Positions 8,546 through 18,723 of a stretch of 64,000 bases of DNA are shown here, piece after piece. The position numbers were made by a program, and so were the translations under genes. Positions within the stretch are counted from its first letter, which is position 1; every line of letters begins with the position of its first letter. The stretch comes from [Clostridium] ultunense DSM 10521 (GTDB taxonomy: Bacteria; Bacillota; Clostridia; Tissierellales; Tepidimicrobiaceae), in assembly GCF_000511955.1 (NCBI RefSeq), contig NZ_AZSU01000005.1:112682-176681 (forward strand), in the 5' to 3' direction. Under the pieces are notes generated by a model, which saw only the letters and a list, made by a program, of their open reading frames with translations, made no database searches and was not told where the DNA came from.

Positions 8546-9046
8546 CTATCTCCTTCCAAACCTAATTGAAGGAATGACAAATATCCTCGAAAACCATTTG
8601 TACAATATAATAGATATGAGACTATTATATAGCATCTCAATAACAACCACATTCTTAAAAAAGGCAAAAAAGGGTATATTAAAAGATAAAAAGTACATAA
8701 ATAGATAGTAGACTAAATGATAACATATAGTAGAAATTAAAGTCATTATAAATGGAATCAGTATATTATCCTTAGATAACTTGTTTTCTGCCATGCCAAC
8801 AAAATATCCGACAAAAAAGTATATGAAACCATTTATTCCAATCACAGGGCTAAAGATAATATCTTGTAATAGGCCAGCTATCAAACCTGCAATACTGGCA
8901 GTTTTTTTCCCTCTTAGTAATGCTATTACAATAATAATTACAAGACTTGTATTTGGAACTACATCGAAAATATTAAAATAATGTAATATTGTCGATTGCA
9001 ATATAAAATTAATTATGATTATCAGTAATGTAATCAGTGTAATCAA
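8546..9046 (-). CDS. mreD: MreD rod-shape membrane protein
   Basis: 166 residues, almost wholly hydrophobic, with about five membrane segments and the family pattern of N-terminal ILQSTILHYF and a central AGLLQDIIFSPVIGINGF. It bridges MreC and the elongasome membrane complex. It sits in the canonical mreB-mreC-mreD-PBP order with a 16-base gap to mreC. Confidence 0.88.
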   Translation of the reverse strand: MITLITLLIIIINFILQSTILHYFNIFDVVPNTSLVIIIVIALLRGKKTASIAGLIAGLLQDIIFSPVIGINGFIYFFVGYFVGMAENKLSKDNILIPFIMTLISTICYHLVYYLFMYFLSFNIPFFAFFKNVVVIEMLYNSLISIILYKWFSRIFVIPSIRFGRR

Positions 9047-9062
9047 TTTAAATCCCTCAATT

Positions 9063-9899
9063 TTAATCAGTTATAATAAAAACTTTATATAATTTTTTAA
9101 AATCAACCGCTGGTTCTATCTCTATCTGCTTAGTCAAAGATTCATCTTTCTTTATTACATCTGTAATCTCACCAATGTAAAGATCCTTCATATATATTCC
9201 GCCTAAACCAGAGCTAAAAAGCTTGTCTCCCTTCATTATATCCGCTTTGTTATCGAATAGATAGCCACTTAATCTACCGTCTACACTACCTGATATCATT
9301 CCGCCATCTTGAGTTCTTATAACTTTAAAGGAGATTTTACTATTTTCATCTATAACAGAAACTACCTTAGACCAATTATCTCCTACTTCAGCAATTCTTC
9401 CAACTATTCCTTCTTGAATTATACCCTCATCAGTTTCTATAGCTTGGATTACTGTATCTCCTTTTTTAATACCATCTTTTGAACCTTTGTCTATAGTAAA
9501 CCTATCAAACCAATTGCCTGGTTCTTTTCCTATAACCTGAGCATTTATTAGATTGTAAATGGTATTCTCCATTAATTCTTTTTCATTCTTTAGGTACTCA
9601 GATTTGCCAATTAAATCTTCATAGGCCCTATTTTTCTCTTCCATTTCAGCAATTTTCAATTTTAAATTTTCATTTTCTTCTCTTAAACTACCAATATCCT
9701 TTATAGATCCAAAAAAATTGGAAGTCTTTTTGCCAAGATTGAAAAAAACTTTCTCTAAAGGTTTCATTACATCCCCAACAATTTTCTCCATCTTAGATAA
9801 TCCTACTCTCTCACTGCTAGTAATACCAATGATTACAATTAGAATGATAGCAACTATAGTCACTATCATTCTATTTTTATATTTTTTGAAAAAAAACAT
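9063..9899 (-). CDS. mreC: MreC rod-shape protein
   Basis: 278 residues: a short cytoplasmic start, one membrane segment (about 10-26), a coiled coil (about 65-110, LREENENLKLKIAEMEEKN) and two C-terminal beta domains with the family stretch RFTIDKGSKDGIKKGD. It is the extracellular scaffold that couples MreB filaments to PBP2. The size is normal for the family. Confidence 0.93.
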   Translation of the reverse strand: MFFFKKYKNRMIVTIVAIILIVIIGITSSERVGLSKMEKIVGDVMKPLEKVFFNLGKKTSNFFGSIKDIGSLREENENLKLKIAEMEEKNRAYEDLIGKSEYLKNEKELMENTIYNLINAQVIGKEPGNWFDRFTIDKGSKDGIKKGDTVIQAIETDEGIIQEGIVGRIAEVGDNWSKVVSVIDENSKISFKVIRTQDGGMISGSVDGRLSGYLFDNKADIMKGDKLFSSGLGGIYMKDLYIGEITDVIKKDESLTKQIEIEPAVDFKKLYKVFIITD

Positions 9900-9910
9900 A
9901 AAATCACCAC

Positions 9911-10942
9911 TTAACCTATTCTTTTATTATTTGATACAGTTTTTTTCAATACTTCTATACTTTCCAATGCTTTTCCAGTCCCTATGGCTACACAATCTAA
10001 TGGGTCTTCTGCTACATGAACAGGCATGCCCGTTTCGTTTCTAATTAATCTATCTAACCCATCAAGTAAAGCTCCTCCTCCAGTTAACATTATACCTTGT
10101 TCCATTATATCTGCTGCCAATTCTGGTGGTGTTTTTTCTAAGGTGGATTTAATAGCTTCTAATATATTATATATTTGTTCTTTCATAGCTTCATATATCT
10201 CTTTTGAAGTTATCTCTATAGTTTTAGGCAAACCACTTATTAGGTCTCTTCCTCTAATACTCATCTTAGTTTCCTTATTGTTTACATTAGCAGAACCAAT
10301 AGTAATTTTGATATCTTCTGCTGTACGTTCTCCAATCATCAAACTGTACTCTTTCTTAATATAGTTTACTATAGATTCATCTAATTCATCTCCACCAATC
10401 CTGATAGATTTACTGGTAACTATTCCACCTAAGGAGATAACAGCAACTTCCGTTGTACCTCCTCCAATATCTACTATTAAGCTACCAGTAGGCTCATGAA
10501 CAGGAAGTCCAGCACCTATTGCTGCTGCCATTGGTTCTTCTATTAAATATGCATCCCTAGCGCCAGCATGGATAGCAGCTTCTTCTACTGCTCTTTTTTC
10601 TACTTCTGTAACCCCACTAGGTACACAAACTACTACCCTTGGTTGAAATAATGAACGTCTTTGCATAGAACGTTTAATAAAATACTTAAGCATGCTTTGC
10701 GTTATATCAAAATCAGCTATAACTCCATCTCTTAAAGGTCGTATAGCTACAATATTTCCTGGAGTCCTACCAATCATTTTTTTTGCTTCTTCACCTACGG
10801 CTAAAACTTGTTTTGTATTAGTTTGTATTGCTACTACTGATGGTTCTCTAATTACAATATCCTTACCTTTAATATAAACTAATGTATTTGCTGTTCCTAA
10901 ATCAATACCCATATCCTTTGTAAATGCACTAAAAATTCCCAT
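9911..10942 (-). CDS. mreB: MreB actin-like rod-shape determinant
   Basis: 343 residues from the ATG at 10942. A good AAGGAG site precedes it, and the peptide starts [20 protein letters not shown]. Actin-fold nucleotide motifs are present: [10 protein letters not shown] (phosphate 1), [12 protein letters not shown] region (phosphate 2) and [10 protein letters not shown] (adenosine). Filaments orient lateral wall synthesis. The longer frame to 10978 adds only 12 unlikely residues. Confidence 0.95.
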   Translation of the reverse strand: MGIFSAFTKDMGIDLGTANTLVYIKGKDIVIREPSVVAIQTNTKQVLAVGEEAKKMIGRTPGNIVAIRPLRDGVIADFDITQSMLKYFIKRSMQRRSLFQPRVVVCVPSGVTEVEKRAVEEAAIHAGARDAYLIEEPMAAAIGAGLPVHEPTGSLIVDIGGGTTEVAVISLGGIVTSKSIRIGGDELDESIVNYIKKEYSLMIGERTAEDIKITIGSANVNNKETKMSIRGRDLISGLPKTIEITSKEIYEAMKEQIYNILEAIKSTLEKTPPELAADIMEQGIMLTGGGALLDGLDRLIRNETGMPVHVAEDPLDCVAIGTGKALESIEVLKKTVSNNKRIG

Positions 10943-10982
10943 ATCTTTTGCTCCTTCCTTTCTATAGGCTAAAATCAATAAT

Positions 10983-11690
10983 TTAGATAATGTTCTTCTG
11001 TTTAAAACTTATATATTTATTATCACCAATTATAATATGGTCTAAAACCTTGATCCCAATTATATTTCCTGCATCGATTAATCTATGTGTAATATTAATG
11101 TCTTCTGTGCTTGGTGTTGGATCACCGCTAGGGTGATTATGTACTAAAATAATAGAATTTGCACTTCTCTTAATTGCGATATTAAAAACTTCCCTAGGAT
11201 GGACGATGGACGAGTTCAAATTACCTATGGAAATATTCTCAATACTAATAATTTGATTTTTAGTATCAAGAATTGCTATTTTAAAGTGTTCTTTCCTTAA
11301 GTACCTCATCTCTTCCATAAGTAATTCTGCAATTACTAAAGGCGAGTCTACCTTTAGTTTGTCTTCTCCACTTCTGCTAGAAATCCTTTTGCCTAGTTCT
11401 ATGGCAGCTATAATTTGAGCTGCCTTACATTGCCCTATACCTTTTATACTGGTCAATTCTTCCACAGTTGCATGGGAAAGGTATCCAATACCAGTACTAT
11501 CAATACTAAGGAGTCTATGGGCCAAGTCTATTGCAGTATCTTCTCTATATCCTGTCCTAATAATAATAGCTATTAACTCAGCATTGGATAGGGAACCGAC
11601 TCCGTATTTAATTAGTTTTTCCCTAGGCCTTTCATATAATGGAAGATCCTTTATGGTGTAAGATTTGTTAATATTAATACTCTCTGCCAT
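10983..11690 (-). CDS. radC: RadC family JAB/MPN+ domain protein
   Basis: 235 residues with an N-terminal helix-hairpin-helix region ([13 protein letters not shown]) and a C-terminal JAMM metalloprotease-like motif ([14 protein letters not shown]). The JAMM zinc residues appear intact. Despite the name, a direct role in DNA repair is doubtful. It sits between maf and mreB, an arrangement shared with Bacilli. Confidence 0.93.
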   Translation of the reverse strand: MAESININKSYTIKDLPLYERPREKLIKYGVGSLSNAELIAIIIRTGYREDTAIDLAHRLLSIDSTGIGYLSHATVEELTSIKGIGQCKAAQIIAAIELGKRISSRSGEDKLKVDSPLVIAELLMEEMRYLRKEHFKIAILDTKNQIISIENISIGNLNSSIVHPREVFNIAIKRSANSIILVHNHPSGDPTPSTEDINITHRLIDAGNIIGIKVLDHIIIGDNKYISFKQKNII

Positions 11691-11708
11691 ATATTACCAC
11701 CCTAATTA

Positions 11709-12290
11709 TTATAATAGACTTATGTCGAAATGTCTTTCTAATAAAATGTCTAATTTATATATAGGCAAACCCATTACATTAAAATAACATCCATTAATAG
11801 ACTCTACTAGTATTCCTCCTAACCCTTGTATAGCATATCCTCCAGCTTTATCAATGTATTCTTTAGTTTTGATATAATTCTCAATTTTTTTATAGGTAAG
11901 CTTCCTAAACTTGACCATTGTCCTTTCATAGTCTATTATCTTAATATTTGAGTTGGATTTTACAATGCTTATTCCAGTTATTACTTCATGTTCTTTGCCA
12001 CTTAAAAATTTAAGCATATCTTTTCCTTCATCTTGATTTTTAGGTTTACCAAGTACTTTTCCCTTACAAGTTACAATTGTATCTGCACCTATTATAATTT
12101 CTCCATCTTTGAATCCCTTTGCCACTTGATTTGCCTTTTCAAAGGATAATGCCATGGCAATTTGCGCAGCTGTTTCCTTTTGGGAAATTCTTTCTTCAAT
12201 TTTTGATTCTATTATAATAGGTTTAATATTATACTTCAATAGCAACTCTTTCCTTCTAGGAGAGGCTGAAGCAAGAATGATCCTCTTCAT
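11709..12290 (-). CDS. maf: Maf nucleoside triphosphate pyrophosphatase
   Basis: 193 residues with the Maf signature LASASPRRKELL at the start, GADTIV mid-protein and DKAGGYAIQGLGG near the C-terminus. It hydrolyses dTTP/UTP or modified nucleotides, in a house-cleaning and division-linked role. The start has AAGGTGATATT just upstream. Confidence 0.93.
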   Translation of the reverse strand: MKRIILASASPRRKELLLKYNIKPIIIESKIEERISQKETAAQIAMALSFEKANQVAKGFKDGEIIIGADTIVTCKGKVLGKPKNQDEGKDMLKFLSGKEHEVITGISIVKSNSNIKIIDYERTMVKFRKLTYKKIENYIKTKEYIDKAGGYAIQGLGGILVESINGCYFNVMGLPIYKLDILLERHFDISLL

Positions 12291-12299
12291 AATATCACC

Positions 12300-12824
12300 T
12301 TAATTCTTAGAATAAAATATATTGTCAAAAAATTTTTTTAAATTATTTACTACAAATATAGAAACTAACCCAACAAAATATCCGGTAAATAAGCTAGTTA
12401 ATAATAATATGGGAAGATATGAAAATATCCTAAAATTTTTCATCATTAAACTAGCTACTAAAACTTGAGCAAAATTATGGGCTAATGCTCCAAAAATGCT
12501 AACACCAATTAAACTAAATATATTAGAAAAATTATTATATATTATAAACATCAATACGCAGCTTAAAACGGAACCAGAAAGACTATAAAAAAGACTTGTA
12601 ACACTACCCGAAACTAATGTAAATATTATGGACTTAAGGATACCAACAGTCAGAGCTTCCATAAAACCAAAAATTACTAATGTTATCAAAATTACCATAT
12701 TTGACAATCCTAATTTAGCTCCTGGTGCCACAAAAGGTACTGGCATCATCGATTCAATGATACTTAATCCTAACCCAATAGAAACTAATAATGACAAAAA
12801 AATTAATCTTTTAATACCTTTCAT
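12300..12824 (-). CDS. Gx transporter family / heptaprenyl diphosphate synthase component I-like membrane protein
   Basis: 174 residues with five or six membrane segments and the family pattern LGLSIIESMMPVPFVAPGAKLGLSN. This family is annotated either as heptaprenyl diphosphate synthase component I or as a Gx-type (ECF-like substrate-binding) transporter, and the hydrophobicity favours the transporter reading. It commonly travels with the NusG-II protein upstream of it. The substrate is unknown. Confidence 0.8.
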   Translation of the reverse strand: MKGIKRLIFLSLLVSIGLGLSIIESMMPVPFVAPGAKLGLSNMVILITLVIFGFMEALTVGILKSIIFTLVSGSVTSLFYSLSGSVLSCVLMFIIYNNFSNIFSLIGVSIFGALAHNFAQVLVASLMMKNFRIFSYLPILLLTSLFTGYFVGLVSIFVVNNLKKFFDNIFYSKN

Positions 12825-12835
12825 CCTTTCACCTT

Positions 12836-13222
12836 CTAACGGCTTATATAATCTACATCTCCTTCGTCCATACCTTTTATCTCAATAACTAATCTATTAG
12901 GTAAACAAACGATAACTTCTCCAACTTTTGATATATAGCCTTGTTTTACATCTAATTGGTCGGGACAATCTGCTTCAATTACGCGAACCATTCCATCTCC
13001 TAACTCAATTAAATTATACCCATACTGGGTTTCTACCGGAATAGTTTGCCCTATTAAATTGGCATCAAATATAATCTTCTTTATTTCTTCTCCATTTACC
13101 TGTATACTTATATACTTTTCATTATAATTAAAGGCTGATCTTTTTACATATGATAGGGATAATATACTTATAATTACAATAAATATCATCAAAATCTTAT
13201 CACCTTTTGTCAACTTATTCAC
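12836..13222 (-). CDS. NusG domain II-containing protein, membrane-anchored
   Basis: 128 residues with one N-terminal membrane segment (about 10-25), then a beta-rich NusG-domain-II fold ending in the typical EADCPDQLDVKQGYIS.. VCLPNRLVIEI pattern. Function is unknown. It pairs with the Gx membrane protein 11 bases downstream. The start is uncertain: the GTG at 13222 has no separate ribosome site, whereas the TTG at 13213 or the ATG at 13189 have AAAGG-type sites upstream. Confidence 0.8.
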   Translation of the reverse strand: MNKLTKGDKILMIFIVIISILSLSYVKRSAFNYNEKYISIQVNGEEIKKIIFDANLIGQTIPVETQYGYNLIELGDGMVRVIEADCPDQLDVKQGYISKVGEVIVCLPNRLVIEIKGMDEGDVDYISR

Positions 13223-13364
13223 CCTTTAGGACTTATATTAATTCTGTGCATATTACAATTAGTTTATCATTTATACTTTCCATTTACAAGTTTGAATTAC
13301 TTAGATAATTGCACAAAGTTATTACCTTACCTTTTATATTATAAATGAATTTGACTAAAAATAA

Positions 13365-13386
13365 AAGAGCCTAAATTTAGGCTCTT
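13365..13386 (-). terminator. Terminator of the rnf operon
   Basis: A perfect 22-base palindrome (AAGAGCCTAAA / TTTAGGCTCTT) right after the rnfB stop, followed by TTTTATTTTT on the minus strand. It separates rnf from the NusG-II/maf/mre unit. Confidence 0.8.
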
Positions 13387-13387
13387 A

Positions 13388-14203
13388 TTATTGGGCTGCC
13401 GTCTTTGCTTCCTCCAGACTTGAAAAAATTGCTTTTGTAGGACATTTAGCAGCACAAATACCGCAATTTATACATTTTTCATAGTTAATTTTAGCCAGAT
13501 AATTTTCAAAGGTAAAAGCGTCTTCTGGACAATTTTTAACACAGATCTGACAACCTATACATCCAATACTGCAATTGCCTCTTACTACTTTACCTGGATC
13601 ATTACTCATACATTTAACTATTACCTCTTGTTCATAAGGTACAAGCTCAATTATCCCCTTTGGACATACATCTATACATTTTTTGCAGGATGTACATTTG
13701 TCTTTATCTATAACTGCAATGCCATCTACAATTTGAATTGCATCAAATTCACAGACTTCTTTACAAGTGCCACATCCTAAGCAACCATAGGAACAAGATT
13801 TACTACCTCCTGCTAATATGTTTTGGGCTCTGCAGTCTATAATCCCATCATAAATATACTTTTCTTTTGCTTTATTACAATCCCCTTGACATAGAACAGT
13901 GGCCACTTCTTTAGTAGTTTCTACTGGATTCACTCCCATTATTTCAGCCACCATTTCTGCCACAGGGTTACCTCCAACACTACAAGCATTTACTGGAGCT
14001 TTACCTTCTGCTATAGCATTTGCTAATCCATCACATCCTGGGAAACCACAAGCCCCGCAGTTAGCTCCTGGTAATGCTTTTCTAACCTCTTCAACTTTTG
14101 GGTTTATTTCTACTGCAAAAACTTTTGATGCTAATGAAAGACTTGTACCAAATAAAAGTCCTAAACCACCTAATACAGTAACTGGATATAATATTTCTAT
14201 CAT
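13388..14203 (-). CDS. rnfB: RnfB ferredoxin subunit
   Basis: 271 residues. It has an N-terminal membrane helix, a 4Fe-4S domain (NCGACGFPGC), a central Cys-rich block (CSYGCLGCGTCKEVC) and several 2[4Fe-4S] ferredoxin modules (CTSCKKCIDVCP, CIGCQICVKNCP, CINCGICAAKCP). It takes electrons from reduced ferredoxin into the Rnf complex. It is the last gene of rnfCDGEAB, the usual clostridial order. Confidence 0.96.
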   Translation of the reverse strand: MIEILYPVTVLGGLGLLFGTSLSLASKVFAVEINPKVEEVRKALPGANCGACGFPGCDGLANAIAEGKAPVNACSVGGNPVAEMVAEIMGVNPVETTKEVATVLCQGDCNKAKEKYIYDGIIDCRAQNILAGGSKSCSYGCLGCGTCKEVCEFDAIQIVDGIAVIDKDKCTSCKKCIDVCPKGIIELVPYEQEVIVKCMSNDPGKVVRGNCSIGCIGCQICVKNCPEDAFTFENYLAKINYEKCINCGICAAKCPTKAIFSSLEEAKTAAQ

Positions 14204-14214
14204 CTTATTACCTC

Positions 14215-14784
14215 CTATACAAGTCCATTAAATCCTAAAAACGCTATGGACATAAGACCTGCAGTTATTAACGCAATAGGGAAACCTTCTAATGCTTCTG
14301 GTATATCGATAACTTCAAACTGTTCTCTTATTCCTGAAATCAACACTAGGGCTAAGCTAAAGCCAACAGATGCCCCAAAAGCATTAAATATTGTTTCAAC
14401 TAAGGTATATCCTTCTTGAATATTTAATATGGCGACTCCAAGAACTACACAGTTAGTTGTAATTAATGGAAGATATACCCCTAATGCATTATATAGAGTT
14501 GGGCTCATCTTTTTTAGTACCATTTCAACAAATTGAACTAATGCTGCTATAACAAGAATAAATACTATAGTTTGCAAATACTCTAAACGACCAACTAATA
14601 TAGTATGATGTATTATATAGGTTATAATTGAGGACAATGTCACCACAAAGGTTACAGCAATTCCCATTCCTGTTGCCGTTTCCGTCTTATTAGATACTCC
14701 TAAAAAGGGACATATTCCTAAAAAACGAGCTAATACATAGTTGTTGACAAAAATAGTACTTATCAATATAGTAAAAAGGCTCAT
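14215..14784 (-). CDS. rnfA: RnfA membrane subunit
   Basis: 189 residues, about six membrane segments, with the family stretch NNYVLARFLGICPFLGVS at the start and LVLISGIREQFE near the end. It forms the ion-translocating membrane core with RnfE. The start overlaps the rnfE stop by 4 bases, indicating translational coupling. Confidence 0.95.
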   Translation of the reverse strand: MSLFTILISTIFVNNYVLARFLGICPFLGVSNKTETATGMGIAVTFVVTLSSIITYIIHHTILVGRLEYLQTIVFILVIAALVQFVEMVLKKMSPTLYNALGVYLPLITTNCVVLGVAILNIQEGYTLVETIFNAFGASVGFSLALVLISGIREQFEVIDIPEALEGFPIALITAGLMSIAFLGFNGLV

Positions 14785-15407
14785 CTAGCTTCCTCCTTTA
14801 CCAAAGCTTCCTTTGAAGCTTTCTTATTCCTAATACTATTAAAGACTGCTATTAATATACCAAGTAGAATAAAGGCTCCTGGTGGCATTATAAATATTAA
14901 TGCAGGTTCAAAAGAAGGACCAAATAATTGTATATCAAATATACTTCCAGCCCCTAAAATCTCTCTTAAAATACTTAATACTAATAATGCTATAGTATAT
15001 CCAAGCCCCATACCTAAACCGTCTACTGCCGAGGCTAGAACATTGTTTTTTGATGCAAAGGCTTCTGCCCTTGCTAAAATAATACAGTTAACTACGATTA
15101 AAGGAATAAATATTCCTAGAGCATTATATAGATCTTGAGTATAAGCCTTCATAAACATCTCTACGATAGTAACAAATGTTGCAATAACAACGATGAAAGC
15201 TGGTATACGAATTTTATCTGGAATTACCTTCCTTAGTAGTGAAACCACCACATTAGATCCAATTAATACTCCAGTAACAGCCAGTCCCATGGCTAAACCG
15301 TTTATGGCAGAAGTAGTTACCGCTAGAACTGAACACATACCTATTAACTGGACGAATATGGGGTTTTCTTTTACTACTCCATTATAAAAGACTTTAGATA
15401 ACTTCAA
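14781..15407 (-). CDS. rnfE: RnfE membrane subunit
   Basis: 208 residues, six predicted membrane segments, homologous in pattern to RnfA (VQLIGMCSVLAVTTSA, VLSILREILGAGSIF). It is in opposite topology to RnfA in the complex. A short Lys/Glu tail ends the protein. Confidence 0.95.
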   Translation of the reverse strand: MKLSKVFYNGVVKENPIFVQLIGMCSVLAVTTSAINGLAMGLAVTGVLIGSNVVVSLLRKVIPDKIRIPAFIVVIATFVTIVEMFMKAYTQDLYNALGIFIPLIVVNCIILARAEAFASKNNVLASAVDGLGMGLGYTIALLVLSILREILGAGSIFDIQLFGPSFEPALIFIMPPGAFILLGILIAVFNSIRNKKASKEALVKEEAR

Positions 15408-15429
15408 TGTTTACACCTCCACAAATTAA

Positions 15430-16005
15430 CTAATTGGATAGTTTCTCATTATATACTTGACGAACTATATTGACTCCATCAACTATTGCATTTGTTGTAA
15501 TAGTAGCACTAGTAAGAGCTTGGACTTCGCTATCTCCCTGTGGGCTTTTAGTCGCTGTTAGTTCGTTATCTACAGATTTATCTTTAAATGAGTTGGAAAA
15601 ATAAGGTTTTGTTGAATTAGCCCCAAGTCCAGGTGTTTCTCCATGGTTTAATATCTTTAAGCCTGTAATTTTTCCTTCTTTAGAGACTCCAGTCATAAAG
15701 GTAATCTCTCCACCATAGCCATTTACCTTCATATTAAATGTATATCCAACTAGATCAGAATCTTTATATCCTTCATTAATTTCTACTATATTGGTATTTG
15801 AGCCAATTATATCCTTTAATCTTCCCTCGTCTATAGTATTGAATTCCTCTGCTATATCTAACACTTCCATCTTTGCTCTTTCATTGGCTAACCTGTCGGC
15901 TTCAGCTATCCTTTCAGATGTAACGCTATTGGATACTGCTAACACAGAAGCAGCTACTGCAGTAATAATAAACAATATTAATCCTAACTTTAGGGTTTCG
16001 TTCAT
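15430..16005 (-). CDS. rnfG: RnfG flavoprotein subunit
   Basis: 191 residues: one N-terminal membrane helix and an extracytoplasmic FMN-binding domain. The covalent FMN site is LTSATITT near residue 170, a variant of SGATxT. ApbE encoded at 1281-2336 is the expected transferase. The frame directly follows rnfD with no spacer. Confidence 0.94.
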   Translation of the reverse strand: MNETLKLGLILFIITAVAASVLAVSNSVTSERIAEADRLANERAKMEVLDIAEEFNTIDEGRLKDIIGSNTNIVEINEGYKDSDLVGYTFNMKVNGYGGEITFMTGVSKEGKITGLKILNHGETPGLGANSTKPYFSNSFKDKSVDNELTATKSPQGDSEVQALTSATITTNAIVDGVNIVRQVYNEKLSN

Positions 16006-17043
16006 CTACTTCACCTCCCCAAATACTTTAGGCCTTGTAAATTTATCAATTAAAGGAGTTGCCACATTCATTAATAGAATTGAGTAAGACACTCCTTCTG
16101 GATAACCACCATTAACTCGAATGAGAGCAGTTAATATTCCAGCGCCTACCCCGAAGATAATCCTCCCTATGGGAGTAACTGGGGAAGAAGCATAGTCAGT
16201 AGCCATGTAAAAAGCTCCTAGTATTAATCCTCCACCTAACATATGATAGGGTAGAAACTCTGTCTCTACTCCAAGTAAAACTAACATAATAAAGGTTGTA
16301 CCCAAATAGAATACTGGAATCTTCCAATCAATAACTTGCCTAATTATCAAATATGCTGCACCTATTAACAGTAGCAATACAGAGGTTTCTCCTATTGCCC
16401 CAGGAATATTTCCTATAAACATATTCCATAATGTAGGTAACTCTGCTCCTGCTGCTTGTGATGCAGATGTAGCAGCTTCAACAGTTGCAGATGCTCCTCC
16501 ATCAGCTCCCATTCCATATTTCATTATAGCTAAAGGTGTAGCAGTCGCAACTACATCTGGTCTAGTTCCAGTAAAACTAGACATATGGGCTGGCCATGAG
16601 GTTAGTAACATAGCCCTTGCTGCTAATGCTGGATTCATAAAATTGGAACCTAAACCACCAAAAAATTGCTTTACTACTATTATAGCAAAAGCAGAACCCA
16701 TAATTGGTAACCACCAAGGTGCACTGGCAGGTAAATTAAATGCAATTAAAATACCTGTTATTATAGCTGAAAAATCGTTTATAGTTATAGGCTTGTTAAA
16801 TATCTTTTGAATGATTGCTTCAAAAACCATAGCTGAAGCCACGGAAATTAATATCAATTTTAATGCATTTAATCCAAAAAAGTATACGCTGCCTATAATG
16901 GCTGGCGTAAGCGCAATTATTACATCTAGCATTATCCTCTGTACAGATTCATTAGATCGTATATGAGGAGATGAAGAAACTAACAACATATTTTCTAAAG
17001 CAATCTCTTGGGCTTTAGAAGTATCCATTACTTTACTATCCAT
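16006..17043 (-). CDS. rnfD: RnfD membrane flavoprotein subunit
   Basis: 345 residues with many membrane segments and the loop PDVVATATPLAIMKYG that carries the covalently bound FMN in this family. The motif is ATATPL here, close to the usual SGATPL. GGLGSNFMNPALAARAMLL is typical of RnfD/NqrB. It passes electrons across the membrane with RnfG. Confidence 0.95.
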   Translation of the reverse strand: MDSKVMDTSKAQEIALENMLLVSSSPHIRSNESVQRIMLDVIIALTPAIIGSVYFFGLNALKLILISVASAMVFEAIIQKIFNKPITINDFSAIITGILIAFNLPASAPWWLPIMGSAFAIIVVKQFFGGLGSNFMNPALAARAMLLTSWPAHMSSFTGTRPDVVATATPLAIMKYGMGADGGASATVEAATSASQAAGAELPTLWNMFIGNIPGAIGETSVLLLLIGAAYLIIRQVIDWKIPVFYLGTTFIMLVLLGVETEFLPYHMLGGGLILGAFYMATDYASSPVTPIGRIIFGVGAGILTALIRVNGGYPEGVSYSILLMNVATPLIDKFTRPKVFGEVK

Positions 17044-17054
17044 TTCATATCCTC

Positions 17055-18389
17055 CTATCTATTTTGCTTTCTTTTAGCGATTACTTCCCTTTTAGCCATT
17101 CTAATAGATTCGGCTAAAGGTCTTTTAGATGGACAAATATATGAACACGCTCCACACTCTACACAGTCTAGAGCATGAAATTCTTCTGCTTTATCAAAAT
17201 TTTTCTTTAGGGCAAAGCTACTTAAATATAAAGGCTGTAACCTTACTGGGCAGACTTCTACGCATTTGCCACATCTGATACAAGGTTGTATAGGTTCTGG
17301 TTTTGCTTCCTCTTCTGTCATTATCAATATACCACCTGTACCTTTTATTACTGGTATATCTATTGAATATTGGCTTAATCCCATCATTGGCCCGCCCATT
17401 AAGATCTTGCCTGGTGAGCCTTCATTAAATCCTCCACATTGTTCAATTAAATCCTTGAAAGGTGTTCCAATTTTCACAAGAAGGTTCTTAGGTTCTTTTA
17501 TACCATGGCCTGTAATGGTGGTTATTCTCTCATACAAAGGTTTTCCCTCTAATATGGCTTCTGCAATAGCTTTAGTAGTGGAAATATTGCATACTACAGC
17601 ACCAACATCCATTGGTAATCCTCCAGATGGAACTACTCGTCCTAAGGTAGCATTGATTAACCTTTTTTCATCTCCTTGAGGATATTTAACCTTTAAAGAG
17701 GCTACATTAACACTTTTTACATCTTTGCTCGCTTCCCTTAGAGCAATTATTGCATCTGGTTTATTTTTTTCTATTCCAATAATTCCTCTCTCTACTCCTA
17801 CAGCCTTCATAATAGCCTTTAAACCAAATATTACCTTTTCAGATTCTTCAACCATTATTCTATGGTCTGCTGTTAAATAGGGTTCACATTCTGCCCCATT
17901 TATAAGAATAGTATCTATCTTCTTATCTGAAGGGGGTGATAATTTAACATGAGTTGGAAAACCAGCCCCACCCATACCTGTAATACCTGCCTCTTTGATA
18001 ATTTCAATAATCTCCTCAGAAGATAAATCCTCTAATTTTCCCTTAGGTTTTACCGATTCGTGTAATTCATTCTTTCCATCAGACTCAATTATCACACAAT
18101 TAACAGTAAGACCAGTAGGAATGGTCATAGTAGTAATGCCTTTCACTGTACCAGATATTGATGAATGAACTGGTGCAGATACAAAAGCTTCCGATTGTCC
18201 AATTTTTTGGCCAATTCTTACTTTGTCCCCTACCTTTACTAAAGGTTCACAGGGTGCCCCAGTATGTTGGTGCAATGGAATTGTAACCATAGCTGGCTCT
18301 TTTGCTCTCTCTATAGATAGGTTTTCTGTCAGCTCCTTATAATGTGGTACATTTACCCCACCTTTGAAAGTGAGATTCTCTAACTTCAT
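17055..18389 (-). CDS. rnfC: RnfC NADH-binding subunit
   Basis: 444 residues: an N-terminal RnfC barrel, a Rossmann-like nucleotide-binding domain (GAGITGMGGAGFPTHVK), a SLBB domain and two 4Fe-4S motifs (CIRCGKCVEVCP, CVECGACSYICP). It exchanges electrons with NAD+/NADH. It is first in the operon and is preceded by a 334-base gap holding the operon promoter. Confidence 0.95.
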   Translation of the reverse strand: MKLENLTFKGGVNVPHYKELTENLSIERAKEPAMVTIPLHQHTGAPCEPLVKVGDKVRIGQKIGQSEAFVSAPVHSSISGTVKGITTMTIPTGLTVNCVIIESDGKNELHESVKPKGKLEDLSSEEIIEIIKEAGITGMGGAGFPTHVKLSPPSDKKIDTILINGAECEPYLTADHRIMVEESEKVIFGLKAIMKAVGVERGIIGIEKNKPDAIIALREASKDVKSVNVASLKVKYPQGDEKRLINATLGRVVPSGGLPMDVGAVVCNISTTKAIAEAILEGKPLYERITTITGHGIKEPKNLLVKIGTPFKDLIEQCGGFNEGSPGKILMGGPMMGLSQYSIDIPVIKGTGGILIMTEEEAKPEPIQPCIRCGKCVEVCPVRLQPLYLSSFALKKNFDKAEEFHALDCVECGACSYICPSKRPLAESIRMAKREVIAKRKQNR

Positions 18390-18506
18390 CCTTATTCCAC
18401 CTCTTTTTTCTTATTCTTTGATTATTTGAAAATGATAAAAAATAAATAAACTATAATCAAGTAAAACCTTTAAAAAATGGGTTCAGGCTATTTGTTTCCA
18501 CTGTTC

Positions 18507-18535
18507 ATTATAACATTATTTCCCTAGATTGTATA
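18507..18535 (-). promoter_or_regulatory. Predicted promoter of the rnf operon
   Basis: Minus strand: TATACA and TATAAT separated by 17 bases, ~110 bases before the rnfC start. The rest of the 18390-18723 gap is AT-rich. I see no riboswitch and no clear terminator after dinB in it. Confidence 0.5.
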
Positions 18536-18723
18536 CCATATAGACGTATTGAGATATTTTTAACAATCCCTTTACTAATAGAATTTTCATAGGTCATTGC
18601 TAGTTATATTCACAGCTATAGATGTTTATACTTTTCTAATAAAATATGATTTTTTTTATATTATCAATAATTTATACTAGTTATTGTTAAATAAACAACT
18701 TATTTTACCTTAATATACTTTGA